A DNA stretch of 64,000 bases from an uncultured Clostridia bacterium (GCA_934793215.1 CAKVOP010000004.1:9058-73057), one strand, 5' to 3'. Counted from the first letter of the stretch, positions 15,242 through 24,500 are shown. Translations and numbers: made by a program. Notes: a model not told the origin generated them from the sequence alone.

Positions 15242-17675
15242 TGAAATGAATTCTAGAAGATTGTTTGAAATGCTATTGGAAAATAACGGATATAAATATA
15301 GCACCAAAGTGTATAAGAATCCGAATGAAAATTGTTATTTAGAAGATGAAAAATCTGAAAACTTTAAAATTGATAAATTATTAGTAAATGCGTCAAAAAG
15401 AGGAAATGGAAAAGGGTATCCTGATTTTATAATTTCCATTAACAAAGAAAAACAATTAATTATTATTTGTGAAACAAAAGCAAGTACAAGGTATCATGAA
15501 TCAAAAGATCATCAAATATACGATAAATATGCTGTTGATGGGGTTTTGCTTTATTCGAGTTTTTTATCTAAAGAATATGATGTGGTTAGTATTGCACTAA
15601 GTGGAGAAACTATATCAGATTTTAAAATATCAACATTTCTTCAGTTAAAGGAAGAAAAATCAGCAAGATTATTATCTAATGAGTTAATGTATACTTTTGA
15701 TGGTATTATGGATTTATATAAAAACGACACAATAAAACAGAGGCAATCTTATCATGAGATACTTGATTATGCCAGAACTTTGAATGAAGAATTGCATAGT
15801 ATTGATATTCCTCATGATTCTCGTGCTTTGTTAATTAGTGGAATATTAATTGCTCTTCAAGATCAAACATTTGTTAGGTATTATAATTCATATGAAAAAC
15901 CAATTGATTTAGCACAAAACTTATTTGAAACAATAAATAGGGTTCTATCAAATGATAATATTTCTGGAACAAAAAAAGCAAATATGCTATCAACATATGG
16001 TTTTATAACCAGTAATGAAAAACTTGCATTATTGGAGAATATTGATGGACAAAAAAATACAATTTTAAAAGATTTAATAACAGAAATAAAAGAAAAAGTT
16101 AAAGATGGATTTTTAGAAAATTATAAATATTATGATGTTTTAGGAAAATTTTATACCGAATTTCTAAGATATGCAAATGGTGATGCATCTTTGGGTATTG
16201 TTTTAACGCCAATGCATATTACTGAACTGTTTGTAGATTTGGCGAATGTTAATGAAAATAGCATTGTTTATGACAATTGTTGTGGAACTTGTGGATTTTT
16301 AATTTCAGCAATGAAAAGAATGTTATCTCTTACTGATGAGTATGATTTTAAGAAAAAAGAAATGATTTATAATAATCAACTTATTGGGACAGAAGCTGAT
16401 TCTAAAATGTTTGCATTGGCTTGTTCTAATATGATGATTAGAGGTGATGGAAAATCAAATATCTTTTATGGAGACTGTTTTGAAAAAACAGAAGAAATAA
16501 AAAAATTGAAACCAACCATTGGATTTTTAAACCCCCCATATTCTAAAGATAAGAAAAAAGATTCAGATACGGGTAAAATAATAAAAGTTAAAGGCCGTAA
16601 TGAGTTAGAGTTTATTTATAATAATTTGGAGTGTTTGGAAAGAGGGTCTACATGTATTGCTATTGTTCCTATTAGATGTTGTTTTGAAAAAAATGATTGG
16701 AGGAAAAAATTATTACAAAAACATACTCTAAAAGCGGTAATGTCTATGAACCCCGAATTATTTATAAATTCTGATGTAGGAACTGTAACTTGTATTATGG
16801 TGTTCACAGCAAAAATTCCACATAAAGAAACAAATATGAAGACATGGTTGGCAGATTGGAAAAATGATGGTTTTAGAAAAAATAAAATTGAAGGTAGAGC
16901 GGATTTAGATAACAATTGGTCTAATATTAAGGAACAGTGGCTGAATAATTATAGGGAAAGAATTGATGATAATAAAACATCGGTGCTTCGTGATTTAACG
17001 GGGGAAGATGATTGGAGTGTAGAAGCATATTTACCTACTGATTATTCCGATGTAAAACCTTCTTTATTTGAAAAAACGATAAAAGACTATGTTTCATATT
17101 TATTCAATACAAATCAAATAGATAATATAAGCAATAAACCAATTTTAGAAAATTATAAAAACAATACATTATGGGGCTTTATTGATTTGCATTCTCTTTT
17201 TTATGTTGGTTCAGAATATAAAGATAACGATATAATAACAGATAAGAAAAGTAAAACAAAAGCAGATTTAATGCATTTACCCAATGGAAATTATCCATAT
17301 ATTACGACTTCTTCTGAAAACAATGGAGCAAATGGTTTTTATGATGAGTATTCTGCATTTGGCAATTGTTTAACAATTGATTCTGCTGCCTGTGGTAAAT
17401 GTTTTTATCAAAATCTTAACTTTTCCTATTCTGATCATGTTGAAAAATTATATCCAAAATTTAAAAATTTTAATGTTTATATAGGGTTGTTTATAGCAAC
17501 AATAATTAATAAAGAGCATTTTAGATATTCTTATGGAAGAAAATATAACCAAGATAGAATAAGAAACACAAAATTATTATTGCCAATTATAAAAGACGAT
17601 AATGAAATTAAGCCAAACTTCATATTTATGGAAAATTATATAAAGTCATTAAAATATTCTTCTATAATGATATAA
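15231..17675 (+). CDS. Single-chain restriction-modification enzyme (type IIG-like R-M-S fusion)
   Basis: 814 residues. An N-terminal PD-(D/E)XK nuclease-like region shows YPDFIIS ... IIICETKAS (about residues 63-84). A helical linker leads to an N6-adenine methylase core from about 300: DNCCGTCGFL (SAM motif I; the usual second Gly is Cys), GTEAD, and the catalytic NPPY in GFLNPPYSKD. The C-terminal about 230 residues look like a target-recognition domain (YPYITTSSENNG, DHVEKLYP, YGRKYNQDRIRNTKLLLP) as in type I S subunits or BcgI-like enzymes. It therefore probably cuts and methylates DNA in one polypeptide, with recognition site unknown. More AT-rich than flanking genes, consistent with transfer. 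Confidence 0.85.
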   Translation: MKVNEMNSRRLFEMLLENNGYKYSTKVYKNPNENCYLEDEKSENFKIDKLLVNASKRGNGKGYPDFIISINKEKQLIIICETKASTRYHESKDHQIYDKYAVDGVLLYSSFLSKEYDVVSIALSGETISDFKISTFLQLKEEKSARLLSNELMYTFDGIMDLYKNDTIKQRQSYHEILDYARTLNEELHSIDIPHDSRALLISGILIALQDQTFVRYYNSYEKPIDLAQNLFETINRVLSNDNISGTKKANMLSTYGFITSNEKLALLENIDGQKNTILKDLITEIKEKVKDGFLENYKYYDVLGKFYTEFLRYANGDASLGIVLTPMHITELFVDLANVNENSIVYDNCCGTCGFLISAMKRMLSLTDEYDFKKKEMIYNNQLIGTEADSKMFALACSNMMIRGDGKSNIFYGDCFEKTEEIKKLKPTIGFLNPPYSKDKKKDSDTGKIIKVKGRNELEFIYNNLECLERGSTCIAIVPIRCCFEKNDWRKKLLQKHTLKAVMSMNPELFINSDVGTVTCIMVFTAKIPHKETNMKTWLADWKNDGFRKNKIEGRADLDNNWSNIKEQWLNNYRERIDDNKTSVLRDLTGEDDWSVEAYLPTDYSDVKPSLFEKTIKDYVSYLFNTNQIDNISNKPILENYKNNTLWGFIDLHSLFYVGSEYKDNDIITDKKSKTKADLMHLPNGNYPYITTSSENNGANGFYDEYSAFGNCLTIDSAACGKCFYQNLNFSYSDHVEKLYPKFKNFNVYIGLFIATIINKEHFRYSYGRKYNQDRIRNTKLLLPIIKDDNEIKPNFIFMENYIKSLKYSSIMI

Positions 17676-17781
17676 GCTTTGTTAAAATCATCATTTATTG
17701 CCTCTCTTTTTGCGATAAAAGAAAAAAGTGACTGAAAAATTTGGCAATAAAATTAAATTTTTAAAAATAATTTATATGGCT

Positions 17782-17813
17782 AAATCTCTGATAAAATCAG
17801 AGGTTTTCTTTTT
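17782..17813 (+). terminator. Terminator of the RM operon
   Basis: CTCTGA-taaaa-TCAGAG (17786-17802) followed by GTTTTCTTTTTTT. Confidence 0.88.
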
Positions 17814-17875
17814 TTAGGTAAAGAAATTCAATGTAAAAAGTGACTTATAATACCCCTTATATAGAGGAGGTGTTT

Positions 17876-17926
17876 ATGAGTAAGAAGATCGAAAACGGAA
17901 GAGAAAAAATGCTTAATTTTTCTTAA
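17876..17926 (+). CDS. 16-residue candidate leader peptide
   Basis: ATG 17876 follows a strong GAGGAGG site and encodes MSKKIENGREKMLNFS before TAA. A second mini-frame of 9 codons (17949-17978) begins with its own GAGGTG site inside the first stem of the nested hairpin element. Two short translated frames before a large inverted repeat resemble an attenuation or translational-arrest leader. No homologue is recognised, and it may simply be chance. Confidence 0.35.
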   Translation: MSKKIENGREKMLNFS

Positions 17927-17937
17927 GCAGGAAAAGA

Positions 17938-18045
17938 GGTGTAACAAAATGAAAATAACGGGGCTAAAAGTGGCGTAAATTCAGCATTTCAATTGAAACA
18001 GTGTTTTAGCCCCAAGAAACAAATTGTATCATTTTGTTTTACACC
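17938..18045 (+). ncRNA. Nested long-range stem element upstream of the recombinase (candidate structured RNA or recombination site)
   Basis: Outer stem: GGTGTAACAAAATG (17938-17951) pairs with CATTTTGTTTTACACC (18030-18045), 14 pairs with a 2-nt bulge. Inner stem: GGGGCTAAAA (17960-17969) pairs perfectly with TTTTAGCCCC (18004-18013). The apical region contains the palindrome TTTCAATTGAAA (17987-17998). A third hairpin with a GAAA tetraloop, AACTGG-GAAA-CCAGTT (18057-18073), follows. No T run follows the large stems, so this is not a simple terminator. I do not recognise an RNA family. Confidence 0.5.
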
Positions 18046-18148
18046 CTTTAAAACACAACTGGGAAACCCAGTTTACCTTTAATTAGATATTTATTTAATA
18101 AGAAAAAATTTCATTGTCCCTCTAATTGCAATGAAAAGGAAATCTTAT

Positions 18149-18397
18149 ATGAATAAAAACATACAAATAATAAATTTACTAAATGGAGATGAGAAAATAA
18201 CAAAGATTGAAATAGATAAAACTACTTTAGAAATAGGTGCTTATTTTTTAAAAAATATACTTAAGAATTTTTTGAGAGATAATGGAGATATAGAGAAAAT
18301 TAAAAAAGAATATTCATGTTTTGGCTGGACTTGTGAAAGTGTTTGTGATATGTGTGTTTGTGACGATTCAAAAAGGAGTACAATAAGTGAAAAGTAA
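18149..18397 (+). CDS. Small Cys-rich protein coupled to the recombinase
   Basis: 82 residues from ATG 18149, which is preceded by AAAGGA about 9 nt upstream; an in-frame ATG at 18131 would add MKRKSY but has no site. The C-terminus holds six cysteines in CFGWTCESVCDMCVCDD, a possible metal-binding knot. It overlaps the recombinase start by 11 bp, so it is likely co-translated and could be a recombination directionality factor or regulator. Function is inferred from position only. Confidence 0.55.
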   Translation: MNKNIQIINLLNGDEKITKIEIDKTTLEIGAYFLKNILKNFLRDNGDIEKIKKEYSCFGWTCESVCDMCVCDDSKRSTISEK

Positions 18398-19988
18398 AGT
18401 GGTAATATATGCAAGATTCAGTTCTCATAGTCAAACCGAACAATCAATAGAAGGACAACTTCGTGAATGCTATGAGTTTGCAAAAAGAAATGATTATGTG
18501 GTTGTTAATGAGTATATTGACCGAGCCATTTCTGGTATGACTGACAACAGGCCAGCATTTTTGCAAATGATTGAAGATAGCAAAAAGAAAGAGTTTGAAT
18601 ATGTGCTTGTATACCAACTAGACAGGTTTGCACGAAGCAGATATGATAGTGCAAATTACAAAGCAAAACTAAAAAAGAATAATATTCGTGTAATTTCTGC
18701 CAAAGAAAATATAACCACTGATGCAAGTGGAGTTTTGATGGAAAGTGTGTTGGAAGGTATGGCTGAATATTATTCAGCAGAACTTTCACAAAAAGTTAAA
18801 AGAGGTATTCACGAAAGCCTGCTAAAAGGCAACTATATTGGTGGATATATTCTGTATGGTTATGATGTCGTGAATAAAAAATATGTGATAAACGAAACCG
18901 AAAGCAAGATTGTAAGACAAATTTTTGATGACTATGCAAATGGTATCAAGACAACGCAAATCGTTGAAAATTTAAACAATAAAGGACTTAAAACAAAGCA
19001 AGGATTAAAGTTTTCAATTAACATAATTTCTAAAATGCTACGAAACACAAAGTATATGGGTAAATGTATTTTGGACAATGTTGAATACACGAATATATTT
19101 CCAGCAATCATTGATGAAAATACTTTTAGAAGGTGCAATTTAATTATGGATGAACACAAACATAGACAAAGAAAAAAGGAAGATGACGATATTTATATTT
19201 TAAGTGGTAAATTATATTGTGGGCATTGTGGCAACTTAATGACAGCTGAAACTGGAACAAGTAAAACGGGAGCAATTCATAAATACTATAAATGCTATGG
19301 TAAAAAGCGAAAAGTTTGTGATTGCGACAAGAGAAATGTAAGAAAAGAAGATATAGAAAATTTTGTTTTTGAAAAGACAAAGGAATATGTTTTGCAACCA
19401 AACATAATTGAACAAATAGCAGATGTTGTTGTAAATAAATTTAATAGTGAAATTTCTGAAAATGCTGTTTTGGGAAGATTAACTGAAGAATTAAAACAAA
19501 AAGAAAAGTCAATATCAGCAATGCTAGATGCTATTGAAAAAGGAATATTTACAAATTCAACACAAGAAAGACTTTTAAAATTGGAAAATGATAAAGCAAT
19601 TTTAGAAGAAAAAATTGCAGTAGAAAGAGCCCATTCGTTAAAACCACTTGAAAAGAAAAATATTGTAAATTTCTTAAAAATATATGCAAGTAAAGATTTT
19701 GATAGTGTTAGAGATAGAAATGACTTTTTTAACAATTTTATTTCAAGAGTAAATTTGTATGATGATAGAATTACTATTGTTTATAACACAAGCCTAAACC
19801 CAACTGAAGAAATATATAATAAGCCTGATAATGACCCAAATAACAACGACAACAATGGTGGCACTATAATTTATAAAACCGAACTAAACTTTGAGAATGA
19901 GCAAGAAAAAAGTCGTTCAAACTCTGATGAGTTCAAACGACTATTGAATGGCGGAGAGATAGGGATTCGAACCCCAGGAGGCTGTTAA
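18387..19988 (+). CDS. Large serine recombinase ending inside tRNA-Ser
   Basis: 533 residues, GTG start behind AAAGGAG. The resolvase domain begins YARFSSHSQ (likely catalytic Ser12) with the QLDRFARS helix motif near residue 75. A Recombinase domain follows (about 145-235, KGNYIGGYILYGYDV), then a zinc ribbon CGHCG ... CYGKKRKVC (about 270-310) and a coiled coil (about 355-415). The last residues, NGGEIGIRTPGGC, are the tRNA-Ser gene read in the opposite direction, showing that the element has recombined into the tRNA 3' end. Probably the integrase that mobilises the RM island; some of the Asn/Asp-rich tail may be acquired by read-through. Confidence 0.9.
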   Translation: MKSKVVIYARFSSHSQTEQSIEGQLRECYEFAKRNDYVVVNEYIDRAISGMTDNRPAFLQMIEDSKKKEFEYVLVYQLDRFARSRYDSANYKAKLKKNNIRVISAKENITTDASGVLMESVLEGMAEYYSAELSQKVKRGIHESLLKGNYIGGYILYGYDVVNKKYVINETESKIVRQIFDDYANGIKTTQIVENLNNKGLKTKQGLKFSINIISKMLRNTKYMGKCILDNVEYTNIFPAIIDENTFRRCNLIMDEHKHRQRKKEDDDIYILSGKLYCGHCGNLMTAETGTSKTGAIHKYYKCYGKKRKVCDCDKRNVRKEDIENFVFEKTKEYVLQPNIIEQIADVVVNKFNSEISENAVLGRLTEELKQKEKSISAMLDAIEKGIFTNSTQERLLKLENDKAILEEKIAVERAHSLKPLEKKNIVNFLKIYASKDFDSVRDRNDFFNNFISRVNLYDDRITIVYNTSLNPTEEIYNKPDNDPNNNDNNGGTIIYKTELNFENEQEKSRSNSDEFKRLLNGGEIGIRTPGGC

Positions 19989-20037
19989 CCTCAACGGTTT
20001 TCAAGACCGCCGCTTTCGACCGCTCAGCCATCTCTCC
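19949..20037 (-). tRNA. tRNA-Ser (anticodon UGA), CCA encoded
   Basis: On the minus strand acceptor GGAGAGA (20037-20031) pairs with TCTCTCC (19959-19953), followed by G and CCA. The anticodon loop CTTGAAA gives UGA; a long class II variable arm is present. Its 3' 40 bases overlap the recombinase coding region on the other strand, marking the att site. Confidence 0.95.
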
Positions 20038-20073
20038 ATATTTGATTGATATCTCTTCATTGAGACAATGTCA

Positions 20074-20101
20074 ATTATACATATTTTTTGCGATTTTGCA
20101 A
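20074..20101 (-). promoter_or_regulatory. tRNA-Ser promoter
   Basis: Minus strand TTGCAA (20101-20096), 16-bp spacer, TATAAT (20079-20074), about 36 bp ahead of the tRNA. Confidence 0.7.
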
Positions 20102-20323
20102 GTGATTTTGTTAAATTTTTATTATTTTATTTAAATTTATACTTTTCCCTGTCGACCATTGCGGTAAATTTTGCTAAAATAGGAATAAAGAAACTTGCTT
20201 TAAAATCGTGAGTTCCGCCTTGTACGTAAAAATGTTAATAAGAAAAGATTACAAAAGATTAATTTATAGATTGCACTTTAAACATGTTTTAGTAAAGGAC
20301 TCGCTATTAAATACAATTTGTGT

Positions 20324-20519
20324 TATAATATAAAAGAGGTGTGGAATGTGTAATTGATTTAGTCCATTAAGTCTATACGGCTACCACATTAGTGATAAAA
20401 ATTCTTGGCGAGTAGGGTTGTAAACAACTTGACTTTCGCACATCAAAATTAAGTAGGTAATTTATATTTTCTTTAACAAATTATTTAATAATTAAAAACA
20501 ATAATTATGAGGAGGGTAA
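20324..20519 (+). promoter_or_regulatory. Extended -10 promoter and long structured leader of the M60 gene
   Basis: TGT-TATAAT (hexamer 20324-20329) without a clear -35 starts a leader of about 185 nt. The leader holds TGTGG/CCACA pairing (about 20341 with 20384), a GTTGT-aa-ACAAC hairpin, and a terminal GAGGAGGG site. It has no T-run terminator and matches no riboswitch class that I recognise. The preceding 20102-20323 is AT-rich with no gene seen. Confidence 0.5.
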
Positions 20520-23500
20520 GTGTCTAAAAGCAAAATAGTGAGAATAATATCTGCATGCTTTGTCCTTTGCGGAGGAGGATTGTTGGCGTTAAATAATTCG
20601 CCATTTATAGGCACAGCGGAGGAATACGTTTCATTTTATAGTGAGTCTAACGCTCCAATCTTTTATGGTGCGACAAAAATAACTATTGATAAAAATGTCG
20701 TTGATGTTTTTGATCCGTTAGACGCTCGTTTTAGAATCTTTGCAAAGGATTTTGAAGATGGAGATTTGACGCCAAGTATACAATGCACTTCAAATAATGT
20801 TATTGCCAATGTCGAAGGTGAATACGCTGTCAAATATAAGGTTAATGACTCCCATGGTAACAGCACTGAAATTTCTGTTCCAGTGATTGTAAACGCAGAA
20901 GAAAACGGAGTTTGCAAAATTGAAAGAACAATTTATACAATGCCTTCTTTATGGAACATGAGTTTGGTTGGAACAGAGAGGTGCAATAATGGCGATAGCC
21001 AAATGATGGGTATATTTTTGCCAAAGGGAAGTAGTGCAAAAGTTAAACTTATTGAAGGCGAGAAAGATTTAAAAATCACTTTTTTCACAAACACACGCAG
21101 TCAAAACAGTTTTGCTTCGGTGAAAGCAGGTAAAGACGACTATACTACATTACAAAATTTTAATAATAATATTAATTATGATGGAGTACCTTTGATAACC
21201 ACGCCACGATTAAATGAAAGTGGCTTGATAGATAAAACATATAAAATAGAGGTTGTTTTTGACAGCACCGTAAAAGAACTTAATTATTATCACTATAAAG
21301 ATAGTGAAGAGTTATTTGGGACAAAATGGTCTGCAAGCGGTAACTCATTTGGGGTTGTAGACGGTGAGGCGATGATGGTGGTCGTTCCATATTTTGATAA
21401 AGATAAAATCTCAAATTATAATGATAATGGCTCGTTTAAATTCCCGATTGGAAGTATTGATGATTTTTTGGAGTACACTCTTGAAGTCGTAAACCGAATG
21501 GATAAAATGATTGGCTTAGAGTTTGACGCAAAAAATGCCCTTGACCAAAATTTTAGAACAAAATGTTTAATTGTTGCTGATGCAGGGTATGGTAGTGGAG
21601 CCTATTATATGGGAACATTCATAGGAATAAGCAGTGCTTCGGTATCTGCCGCATTTCAATATGGGTGGGGAACCTTGCATGAAATAGCACATGGTTATCA
21701 AGGTACGCTTGGAAAGGGGGCGAACAGCAAAGGAAGCCTCTACTTAAATGAAACAGGGAACAATATTCTTGCACACTACATTCAAATGGATAGGACTCTT
21801 TACAAAAAAACAGATAGTTATATTGGTTTACTTTCTAGTGCAGAGCAAAAAATGAATGAAAGTCGAAAGTCAAAAGTAAGAGAAGGCAAAACGATTTTTA
21901 ATAATGATAATGGCACATATACTAACACTCAAGAAAAATTGTACTGCATTGTAAATTTGCTTGATAATTTTGAGGGTTCCGTAACCTATGGCAAACTTTT
22001 TAAGTATTTTCGCAAAATAGCTTATGAAAGTGGAGTAAACGCATTTTCTGTTGCTGACATATACGCAAGATTTTTTGCCGATGAATATGGGGCAAATATT
22101 ATTCCATATTTAAAGTCTTGGACTATGGAAATCTCAAATGAAACTTGCAGGGAGATTATGGAAAAAAATCTGCCAGCATATGTGATTACCGCTGACGGTG
22201 TAGGGAATGAAAACCTTGAAGAATTTAAACAAAATAATGATATTACGCTGGATTATGGACTAGTTAATGAAGAAATAGTTAGACAAGAACACATTCAAGG
22301 AAACTTAAATTTAAAAATAGAAATAGATGATTTTAGCAAGATAAAAGGTGAGAGTGTGGGACTTTTCTATCAAAGTCATCTTGTAAAAATGGCAGTAATA
22401 AAAAATACAGAAGTTGAATTTAAGAATTTGCAAGCAGGAACTTATGAAGTAAGGATGCCAACCATTTATGGATATAATAATTCATTTTGCATGGCGACCA
22501 TTTGTAATGGCGAAAATGAAGTAACGCATAAGTATTCTCACATAGTTCTTCCTGATTATTCAACAATCACTCATCAAACAAGTATAAGAATTTATGGTGT
22601 AAACAATACACTTGGGTACACTTTGGATTTTAACAATAACTATTCAAAGGCAAAAATAACGCTTGGCGCTGCCAATATGGGAAACCTCACAAATTACTGG
22701 AAAAACAAGCCAGACGAAACATATATAAAAGTGATTATAAGAAATGACCAAAGAGAAGAGATTTCTGCATTGCAAATAAAGGGTGGTGAATATTTTATCA
22801 ATCAGCCACTTGAAAATGCAAATGTTGATATCAAAATTGGCTATACAATTATTGTTTCAACTTTTCGTCCCGGACTCGTAAAAGTATATTCACAATTAAC
22901 ACAAAATCAAATTTTGGAATACACAACAAATTCATCTTCTGGTGAAGTGCAAGAGTTGCAAGATATTGAGTTTGAGGTGACTCAATATGGCTTAAAACTA
23001 TGTGAAAATGGATTTGATGAACGAAAAGTTCTCTATGAAGAAGGAAAGGGGAAAATTGTTAAGATAATTGATGATTATTTACTCACTGCTACCGATGATA
23101 AACTAGATAAAAATTATGTTGATGTTGAGAAGAAAGCGGAGGTAATAAATGCCTATGAATATCTTGACGAAGAAGACAAACTTCAATATAAAACTTTTGT
23201 CGAAAGAATCAAATCGGGTGGGAAGCCTCAAATAAAATCTCAATGTGAAAAATATGTAGTGAAAAAGAATGCGGACTTTCAAGCGACAGAACTATTTACA
23301 ATTATTGATAATGAAGATGGAGAAATCGGAATTGATGATGAAAGAGTCTCCATTGAAACAAACCTTGATCTTCAAAGAGAAGGAGAGTATTATATTTTTG
23401 TAAGTGTTTGTGACAATGATGGGAATATTTCAACCAAAATGGTTGTTGTTGAAGTAATAAACAGACCTGAAATAGGCATTATTATTGCGGTCATATTGGC

Positions 23501-23579
23501 GGGTGCTATTGGTTTTGTAGTGGTGGCGTGGCTACTCAATAAAAGACGCCATAAAAAGAAATATGAAAAAAAGAATTAA
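20520..23579 (+). CDS. Membrane-anchored M60-family (enhancin-like) mucin-type metallopeptidase
   Basis: 1019 residues, GTG start with GAGGAGGG. A signal peptide ends near GTA-EE (residue 34). An HYR/DUF5011-like Ig domain (about 55-125) precedes the M60 catalytic domain (about 140-560): HEIAH at 387-391 with E411 in YLNETGNN 20 residues later fits the HExxHx(8-28)E gluzincin pattern. A carbohydrate-binding-like segment follows (about 690-820), a second HYR-like domain (about 900-980), and a C-terminal transmembrane helix (about 985-1007) with a basic KRRHKKK tail. M60 peptidases cleave O-glycosylated mucins, so host mucin degradation is likely. Monocistronic. Confidence 0.9.
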   Translation: MSKSKIVRIISACFVLCGGGLLALNNSPFIGTAEEYVSFYSESNAPIFYGATKITIDKNVVDVFDPLDARFRIFAKDFEDGDLTPSIQCTSNNVIANVEGEYAVKYKVNDSHGNSTEISVPVIVNAEENGVCKIERTIYTMPSLWNMSLVGTERCNNGDSQMMGIFLPKGSSAKVKLIEGEKDLKITFFTNTRSQNSFASVKAGKDDYTTLQNFNNNINYDGVPLITTPRLNESGLIDKTYKIEVVFDSTVKELNYYHYKDSEELFGTKWSASGNSFGVVDGEAMMVVVPYFDKDKISNYNDNGSFKFPIGSIDDFLEYTLEVVNRMDKMIGLEFDAKNALDQNFRTKCLIVADAGYGSGAYYMGTFIGISSASVSAAFQYGWGTLHEIAHGYQGTLGKGANSKGSLYLNETGNNILAHYIQMDRTLYKKTDSYIGLLSSAEQKMNESRKSKVREGKTIFNNDNGTYTNTQEKLYCIVNLLDNFEGSVTYGKLFKYFRKIAYESGVNAFSVADIYARFFADEYGANIIPYLKSWTMEISNETCREIMEKNLPAYVITADGVGNENLEEFKQNNDITLDYGLVNEEIVRQEHIQGNLNLKIEIDDFSKIKGESVGLFYQSHLVKMAVIKNTEVEFKNLQAGTYEVRMPTIYGYNNSFCMATICNGENEVTHKYSHIVLPDYSTITHQTSIRIYGVNNTLGYTLDFNNNYSKAKITLGAANMGNLTNYWKNKPDETYIKVIIRNDQREEISALQIKGGEYFINQPLENANVDIKIGYTIIVSTFRPGLVKVYSQLTQNQILEYTTNSSSGEVQELQDIEFEVTQYGLKLCENGFDERKVLYEEGKGKIVKIIDDYLLTATDDKLDKNYVDVEKKAEVINAYEYLDEEDKLQYKTFVERIKSGGKPQIKSQCEKYVVKKNADFQATELFTIIDNEDGEIGIDDERVSIETNLDLQREGEYYIFVSVCDNDGNISTKMVVVEVINRPEIGIIIAVILAGAIGFVVVAWLLNKRRHKKKYEKKN

Positions 23580-23584
23580 AAAAG

Positions 23585-23611
23585 GAATCAAAAATTTTGA
23601 TTCTTTTTTTT
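23585..23611 (+). terminator. Terminator of the M60 gene
   Basis: GAATCAAA and TTTGATTC form a hairpin (23585-23603) followed by eight T residues. Confidence 0.9.
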
Positions 23612-23661
23612 GGTAAAAGTATTAATTTTGCTTCATAAATGTAGCGAATGTGATTAAATCT

Positions 23662-24426
23662 TTATAACACCTTAACAGTGAATTCGACCGTGATTTTGCC
23701 TTGGGCAGGAAGGTCTTCAAGTGCGAATCCAGTTGCTGGGTCAAAGATTGTCTTTTCTACACCATTAACTTTTACGCTGTTTTCAACAAATTGAGTGCCG
23801 TTTGGGATTTTGTCTTCAAAGTAAAGGTCAGTGTTGTCAATGGTTCCACTGTTGGTAATTTCAATGGTGTAAACGATTTCGTCGCCACTTTTAACGGCGG
23901 TAGTGCTGGCAGTTTTAAGTAGGTAAACTTCATTGTTTAACAATGCAATGCGGGCGGTGTTGGAAGTTAAAGCAAACTGTTTTTCATCTAATGTAAAATT
24001 AATAGTTGATGCAAGCGTTATTTCATCAACCTCTGGGTATTCATCGATTAAAATTTTGTAACTAATTTCACATTCTCCACCCAAAGAGCCGACGGTTGCT
24101 ACAAGGTCAAATCCTGCAATAGGGTCGAGTTCTTCACGCTCCAACGAACCGACCTTGACAGAACCTGCGACAAAACTTGCTCCCGTTGATAGGGTGTCTT
24201 GAAAGTGGAAATCTTCAAGGTTTACGTCTGTGTTATTTGTGATTTTGGTCGTTACTAAAATTTCGTCTTTTGGGATAGCCCAATTTTTTTGTGCTTGTTT
24301 CTCTACTATAATGTCTGTATCCACTTTGTTTATCCTCTGCGTATTGCTTATGCTTGTTACGCTTACTTTTTCACCCGCTTTATTTTGTATATACGAATTT
24401 AGTTGTGCCGAGTTTAGTATAGCCAT
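23662..24426 (-). CDS. DUF11-repeat protein without signal peptide
   Basis: 254 residues with two DUF11 beta-sandwich repeats: about 35-130 (VTTKITNNTDVNLEDFHFQD, GASFVAGSVKV) and about 160-250 (VYTIEITNSGTIDNTDLYF, NGTQFVENSVKV, FDPATGFAL). DUF11 modules normally occur on exported surface or spore-coat proteins, yet the N-terminus MAILNSAQLNSYIQ is not a signal. A cytosolic protein released with the mother cell, such as a spore-coat or exosporium component, is possible in a sporulating organism; this is inference. Binding site TTAGGAG, with a TATAAT at 24490-24485 upstream. Confidence 0.8.
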   Translation of the reverse strand: MAILNSAQLNSYIQNKAGEKVSVTSISNTQRINKVDTDIIVEKQAQKNWAIPKDEILVTTKITNNTDVNLEDFHFQDTLSTGASFVAGSVKVGSLEREELDPIAGFDLVATVGSLGGECEISYKILIDEYPEVDEITLASTINFTLDEKQFALTSNTARIALLNNEVYLLKTASTTAVKSGDEIVYTIEITNSGTIDNTDLYFEDKIPNGTQFVENSVKVNGVEKTIFDPATGFALEDLPAQGKITVEFTVKVL

Positions 24427-24484
24427 GCTTTTCTCCTAATTCAGTGTATTCATTTGCTTTCTCAAAGGTTAACATGGTTTACTC

Positions 24485-24490
24485 ATTATA
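24485..24490 (-). promoter_or_regulatory. -10 element of the DUF11 gene, divergent from the 24547 promoter
   Basis: TATAAT on the minus strand directly preceded by TG. No convincing -35. It lies 10 bp from the -35 of the plus-strand promoter, so the two divergent promoters overlap. Confidence 0.5.
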
Positions 24491-24500
24491 CAAATTTCCT

